This document shows, piece after piece, positions 60,322 through 64,000 of a stretch of DNA of 64,000 bases (its first letter is position 1; each line of letters opens with the position of its first letter). The DNA is taken from NCBI RefSeq assembly GCF_000171815.1, contig NZ_ABGR01000006.1, positions 1 through 64,000 of the forward strand. The letters are read 5' to 3'. This DNA comes from Vibrio sp. AND4. GTDB lineage: Bacteria > Pseudomonadota > Gammaproteobacteria > Enterobacterales > Vibrionaceae. Under the pieces are notes generated by a model that worked only from the letters and a program-made list of their open reading frames with translations, made no database searches and was not told the origin of the DNA. A program made the position numbers and the translations under genes.

Positions 60322-61100
60322 GTTATGATGACTTACACCAAGCCCTATTCCTATACAGCTTGACGCTTCCTAGGCTAATGGCCTGCTTTATATTTTTGCC
60401 CATCTTAAACAAGCAAATGTTGGGTGGCACCATGGTAAGAAATGGAGTCTTGTGCTCGCTTGCACTGTTTATCTTCCCAATGATCAACCAACAAACCCTG
60501 CCCGAAGAAACCGATGGGATTTGGTTAATGGTGATATTAGGTAAAGAGATACTATTGGGCCTGCTGATCGGGTTTGTTGCGGCGATACCTTTTTGGGCAA
60601 TTGATGCAGCAGGCTTTCTTGTGGATAACCAACGTGGCGCTGCAATGGCGAGTATGTTCAATCCTACTCTCGGCTCACAATCAACACCAACGGCCGTGCT
60701 ATTAACTCAAACGTTGATTACCTTATTCTTCTCAGGTGGTGGCTTCATTGCTTTTATGTATGCGCTGTTTCAAAGTTACGTCTCGTGGCCCGTGGTCAGC
60801 TTTTTCCCAACTGTCACCGAGGAATGGGTACACTTTTTCTACGCTCAATTCGAGCAATTGATGTGGTTGGGCGTTTTGATGTCTGCGCCTCTGGTTCTTG
60901 CCATGTTCCTTGCAGAATTTGGACTTGCGCTGATTAGCCGATTCGCACCGCAACTGAATGTATTCTCGTTAGCCATGCCGATCAAAAGTGCTGTCGCTAG
61001 CTTGCTATTGATTGTCTATTTGGCATTGATGATAAATCACTTTGAAGCACTTTTCTTTGAAATCATCCTGTTCAAAGAACAGCTCAACACCATATGGTAA
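60318..61100 (+). CDS. vscT: T3SS export apparatus protein VscT
   Basis: SctT (FliR/YscT) family, 260 aa, with about six membrane helices and the conserved AIDAAGFLVDNQRGAAMASM segment near residue 95. ATG at 60318 overlaps the vscS stop. Confidence 0.95.
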   Translation: MSYDDLHQALFLYSLTLPRLMACFIFLPILNKQMLGGTMVRNGVLCSLALFIFPMINQQTLPEETDGIWLMVILGKEILLGLLIGFVAAIPFWAIDAAGFLVDNQRGAAMASMFNPTLGSQSTPTAVLLTQTLITLFFSGGGFIAFMYALFQSYVSWPVVSFFPTVTEEWVHFFYAQFEQLMWLGVLMSAPLVLAMFLAEFGLALISRFAPQLNVFSLAMPIKSAVASLLLIVYLALMINHFEALFFEIILFKEQLNTIW

Positions 61101-61117
61101 AATAAACAGGAAAAGTA

Positions 61118-62170
61118 ATGAGCGGAGAAAAAACCGAACTCCCCACCCCGAAAAAGCTTAGGGATGCCAGAAAAAAAGGGCAGGTAGCAAAAAGTCAGGA
61201 AGTCGTCTCTTCGGCGCTCATCCTAGCTTTGATTGCTGTCTTATTTGCCTTTGCCGATTACTATATGTCGCACATCTCCGCCCTACTCTTGCTGCCGAGT
61301 AAGTTAGCCTATCAGGGGTTTCATGATGCGTTAATCGACGTTGCTATCGCTATCGCTGAAGAAATAATTTACCTGCTGGCACCAATCCTAATCGTTGCAG
61401 CCTTGGTTGCGATTATGTCTAACATGGCACAGTTCGGCCTGTTATTTAGCGGTGAATCTGTTAAGCCGGACATCAAGAAGGTCAACCCTGCAGAAGGAGC
61501 AAAACGGATTTTTTCGCTCAAAAGTATTATTGAGTTTATTAAATCCATTCTCAAAGTCTCGCTACTTTCCTGCATTATTTGGGTAACACTGCGCGGAAAC
61601 TTAAACACACTACTGCAAATACCTACCTGCGGATTGGAGTGTGTCCCAGCCATCACTGGGGTGTTGGTAAAACAGCTCATGATCATCTCTTCCGTCGGAT
61701 TTATCGTCATTGCAGCCGTCGATTATGCTTACCAAAAATTTAACCACACCAAGCAGTTGAAGATGTCCAAAGATGAGGTAAAACGCGAATACAAAGAGAT
61801 GGAAGGCAGCCCTGAAATCAAGAGTAAACGGCGTCAGCTGCACCAAGAAATGCAATCTTCAAACCAGAGAGATAACGTAAAACGATCGAATGTATTGGTC
61901 ACCAACCCAACTCACATCGCTATTGGTTTGTATTATAAAAAAGATGAAACGCCATTGCCTATCATTACCCTCAAAGAAACCGATGCGATGGCGAAACGTA
62001 TGATTGCAATTGCCCGCGAGGAAGGAATCCCTGTTATGCAGAAAGTACCTCTCGCACGTGCGCTGTATGCCGACGGCCAGTTAGATCAGTACATCCCAGG
62101 TGAACTTATTGAATCCACCGCCGAGATACTGCGTTGGGTTGCTTCTTTAGAACAATCTGAGGAGTCTTGA
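61118..62170 (+). CDS. vscU: T3SS autoproteolytic switch protein VscU
   Basis: SctU (FlhB/YscU) family, 350 aa: four membrane helices (about 30-210) and a C-terminal cytosolic domain. The autocleavage site N263-P264-T-H (VTNPTHIA) is intact, so the substrate-specificity switch should work. Start MSGEKTELPTPKKLRDARKKGQ is canonical. Last gene of the vscN-U operon. Confidence 0.96.
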   Translation: MSGEKTELPTPKKLRDARKKGQVAKSQEVVSSALILALIAVLFAFADYYMSHISALLLLPSKLAYQGFHDALIDVAIAIAEEIIYLLAPILIVAALVAIMSNMAQFGLLFSGESVKPDIKKVNPAEGAKRIFSLKSIIEFIKSILKVSLLSCIIWVTLRGNLNTLLQIPTCGLECVPAITGVLVKQLMIISSVGFIVIAAVDYAYQKFNHTKQLKMSKDEVKREYKEMEGSPEIKSKRRQLHQEMQSSNQRDNVKRSNVLVTNPTHIAIGLYYKKDETPLPIITLKETDAMAKRMIAIAREEGIPVMQKVPLARALYADGQLDQYIPGELIESTAEILRWVASLEQSEES

Positions 62171-62305
62171 AGGAAAAACTCTTTTAAGACTCCCCAGTCA
62201 TGCTTGTCGTTCTCATGAATAAAATAGTAACGATCAAAACAAGTACAGTTAACTAATTTAATTACTATTTTATGAAAATAAAAGCATGCGATGTACTCCT
62301 AATAC

Positions 62306-64000
62306 TTAACCCATAATCTTTTGGTTATTGTTTGTTGAAGAGTAGGCGTTTTGTCCATAAAACTGTAAAGTTGACGCATAAGCTTTGTCTAGTAAATCCC
62401 TGATAGCAGTTTTGTCATCGTGTTTTGCAAGGGAGACAATGTCTTCGTAATTAATATGATAATTATTAAGAATTGTTTCTCTGTCATCCCCCTCAACTTG
62501 CAGCGCTTTGTATACAGACATACTTTCATTAAGAGAGTGGCCTCCATCGAAAGTCAGGAAAGCGAGTGTATTTAATTGGCTCTGTTCTGTAGAAAAGTCA
62601 TCATTAATTTCTGCTAAATATTTTGCCATATGGGTCAAAATATTGGTTGAACCAGATGCACCAGTAACAACTGCAACACCATTTTCAATCGCATTTTTAT
62701 CATGTTGACTTAGTTCATCTACTCTGATTGCTTTTGAATCAGGAACACTCCTGCCACTAATGAAATTATCGTATACAGTACCCTTGGGTTGATACGCTAA
62801 ACCTGTACCATAATGTTTGGTTTGTGGTGTTTCGGCGGGGGTTTGACCTGAAGGTGAACGAGCCTTAGTGATCGGCCGACCGTAGAACCTATCTCCCTCC
62901 AACTTGTAGGATTTAACATCAAACCCCATGTTAGCATCGGTATGCATTTTAACAGCAAGAAAAGGCATTTTTATCACACCAAAGCCGTCGTCAACGTGAC
63001 TCATCATCTTTTCAAAGTTTTCCATTGTAGGAGAATCGATATAAGTCGTGACTTCGGGTACTTGGCTAAACCAAGGTCGAACATCACTATTAATCGTTCT
63101 TGCAAAAGATCTTAATGTTCTGTCAACTGACGATTTATCTTTGTTTTCCATCCTCGCAGTGAAATCATTCAGTAAGTATTCTCCAATTTTCTTGGCATTA
63201 TCTAATGCCCCTTTCGATGGAGATTTAACCATTTCATGGGCGATTTCTGAGTCAAAACGTCGATTGAAGATTGCGTCCATATATTGGTTGGTATGTTTTT
63301 CTTTTTTTGCATCTGAAATTTGTTTACTCACCAAATTTTGTAATGGGTCATCACTTGATAACTTACTTTTTGCTTTTTCTAATAAGTTCAGTAATGAGTT
63401 TTTATTTACACCTCCCATCCATAAAGACTTCGCCTCATTCGCTAACTCCTTTGCTTCGGTAGAGCTACTTTGAGAAAATTTAAAAGCAAATTCAATGATA
63501 CTTTCACTTTCTGTTTTAGGCGCTGTTCGTTCAGCCATTGAATTCAATTCAGTCAACGGTGTAGTAGCACTATTCTTTAGAATATCGAGTTTAGCCTGAG
63601 AGATTTGACCTAGTCCTTGTACTCTACCTAAATGATCAAAAGTCACTGAGCCACTATGAAATAATTCCGCTTTATTAGGATCAACAGAAAGATTCAGCAC
63701 TCCAGCATCTTCAGCTCTATTAGCTTGAATTTTTTGTACTAAACCTTTAATTTCATATTGTAACTCTTGGATTCTACTACCTCTATCCTCTACCTCTTTA
63801 GGATTATTTTCTTGCCATATTTTCAGGGCACTCTCCAACTTAAATAGATTAGCTTCAGATGGCGTTTTTTGAACAATTTTTATCTGTTGAACTATATTTT
63901 TCAGCTCTTTGCTTTGATGATGAGTGATATTTCTTGTCACTGACTGTTCAAAATTATTGTTGCCTTTCTCTAGTAATCCAAACGAAAAGCCTCTCGTATC
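62306..64000 (-). CDS. Putative T3SS-secreted effector, N-terminus beyond window edge
   Basis: Not recognised. The minus-strand frame is open from a stop at 62306-62308 to base 64000 (565 residues visible), and nothing marks the GTG at 63940 as the true start: the frame continues upstream with GFSFGLLEKGNNNFEQS. The visible protein has no cysteine, no signal peptide and no membrane segment. A helical first half and a glycine-containing C-terminal region (GTGLAYQPKGTVYDNFISGR, AVVTGASGSTNILTH, FLTFDGGHSLNES, residues about 370-475 counted from the GTG) look like an enzymatic core. It is AT-rich and adjacent to T3SS genes. Could be VopQ-like or another effector; sequence recognition does not decide. 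Confidence 0.6.
   Translation of the reverse strand, partial: DTRGFSFGLLEKGNNNFEQSVTRNITHHQSKELKNIVQQIKIVQKTPSEANLFKLESALKIWQENNPKEVEDRGSRIQELQYEIKGLVQKIQANRAEDAGVLNLSVDPNKAELFHSGSVTFDHLGRVQGLGQISQAKLDILKNSATTPLTELNSMAERTAPKTESESIIEFAFKFSQSSSTEAKELANEAKSLWMGGVNKNSLLNLLEKAKSKLSSDDPLQNLVSKQISDAKKEKHTNQYMDAIFNRRFDSEIAHEMVKSPSKGALDNAKKIGEYLLNDFTARMENKDKSSVDRTLRSFARTINSDVRPWFSQVPEVTTYIDSPTMENFEKMMSHVDDGFGVIKMPFLAVKMHTDANMGFDVKSYKLEGDRFYGRPITKARSPSGQTPAETPQTKHYGTGLAYQPKGTVYDNFISGRSVPDSKAIRVDELSQHDKNAIENGVAVVTGASGSTNILTHMAKYLAEINDDFSTEQSQLNTLAFLTFDGGHSLNESMSVYKALQVEGDDRETILNNYHINYEDIVSLAKHDDKTAIRDLLDKAYASTLQFYGQNAYSSTNNNQKIMG

Noticed and set aside
62160..62193. GGAGTCTT / AAGACTCC inverted repeat at the vscU stop
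   Set aside because: Loop of 17 bases and no T run; insufficient for a terminator call.
63048..63473. 141-aa plus-strand ORF opposite the putative effector
   Set aside because: Serine/phenylalanine-rich antisense frame of an AT-rich coding sequence; no ribosome site.

Overview
The window is a stretch of Vibrio chromosome, most likely from the Harveyi clade (V. parahaemolyticus, V. alginolyticus, V. harveyi or V. campbellii group). The gene order gsk - mnmA - hflD - purB - htpX - bio cluster - serS - rarA - lolA - ftsK - lrp/ald is a Vibrio core arrangement. It is followed by a Yersinia-type (Ysc/Vsc) type III secretion system with Vibrio T3SS1 gene order. The species cannot be fixed from sequence reading alone.

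Layout. (1) 1-4640: purine and tRNA housekeeping. The N-terminal part of inosine-guanosine kinase lies on the minus strand, then mnmA-hflD, then purB. Both gsk and purB carry near-perfect PurR-type palindromes in their promoters. Two heptamer tandem arrays follow purB. (2) 4834-11018: an eight-gene, tightly overlapping minus-strand operon (NTF2-like, SDR, FAD oxidoreductase, DUF1365, Cfa-like methyltransferase, DUF2878, chalcone-isomerase-like, DUF3833 lipoprotein). It resembles the light / singlet-oxygen lipid-modification clusters, and its promoter holds repeated TGTACA half-sites like those of B12-dependent LitR/CarH/PplR MerR regulators. (3) 11249-12435: htpX and a 267-bp inverted-repeat element (Vibrio intergenic repeat). 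(4) 12996-18079: biotin synthesis, bioBFCD divergent from bioA across a perfect 13-bp inverted repeat (probable BirA operator). (5) 18215-31546: ybiI, serS, rarA, lolA, ftsK, lrp/ald, a methyltransferase, cysB, a membrane protein and miaE. (6) 31654-40176: an accessory block with a secreted M9 collagenase, a secreted sphingomyelinase-like enzyme translationally coupled to a lipase-chaperone-like foldase, an iron-regulated (Fur box) orphan protein, a 31-residue membrane microprotein and an MltF-like lytic transglycosylase. (7) 40435-45566: an RND efflux pair and phnA/yjdM. (8) 45757-64000: the T3SS. The minus-strand vopN-tyeA-sycN-vscXY-vcrDRGVH-vopBD operon and the plus-strand vscNOPQRSTU operon diverge from a 185-bp region containing a very good ExsA-type promoter. 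The last gene, minus strand and running off the right edge, is a large cysteine-free protein with the look of a secreted effector.

How the parts fit. The T3SS half contains the export gate (VcrD, VscRSTU), ATPase and stalk (VscN, VscO), ruler (VscP), C-ring (VscQ), gatekeeper (VopN/TyeA/SycN), and tip and translocon (VcrG, VcrV, VcrH, VopB, VopD). The needle, outer ring and ExsA regulators are not in the window and presumably lie beyond the right edge. The secreted collagenase and sphingomyelinase next to it suggest a host-interaction neighbourhood. No tRNA, rRNA, CRISPR array, insertion sequence or prophage was found.
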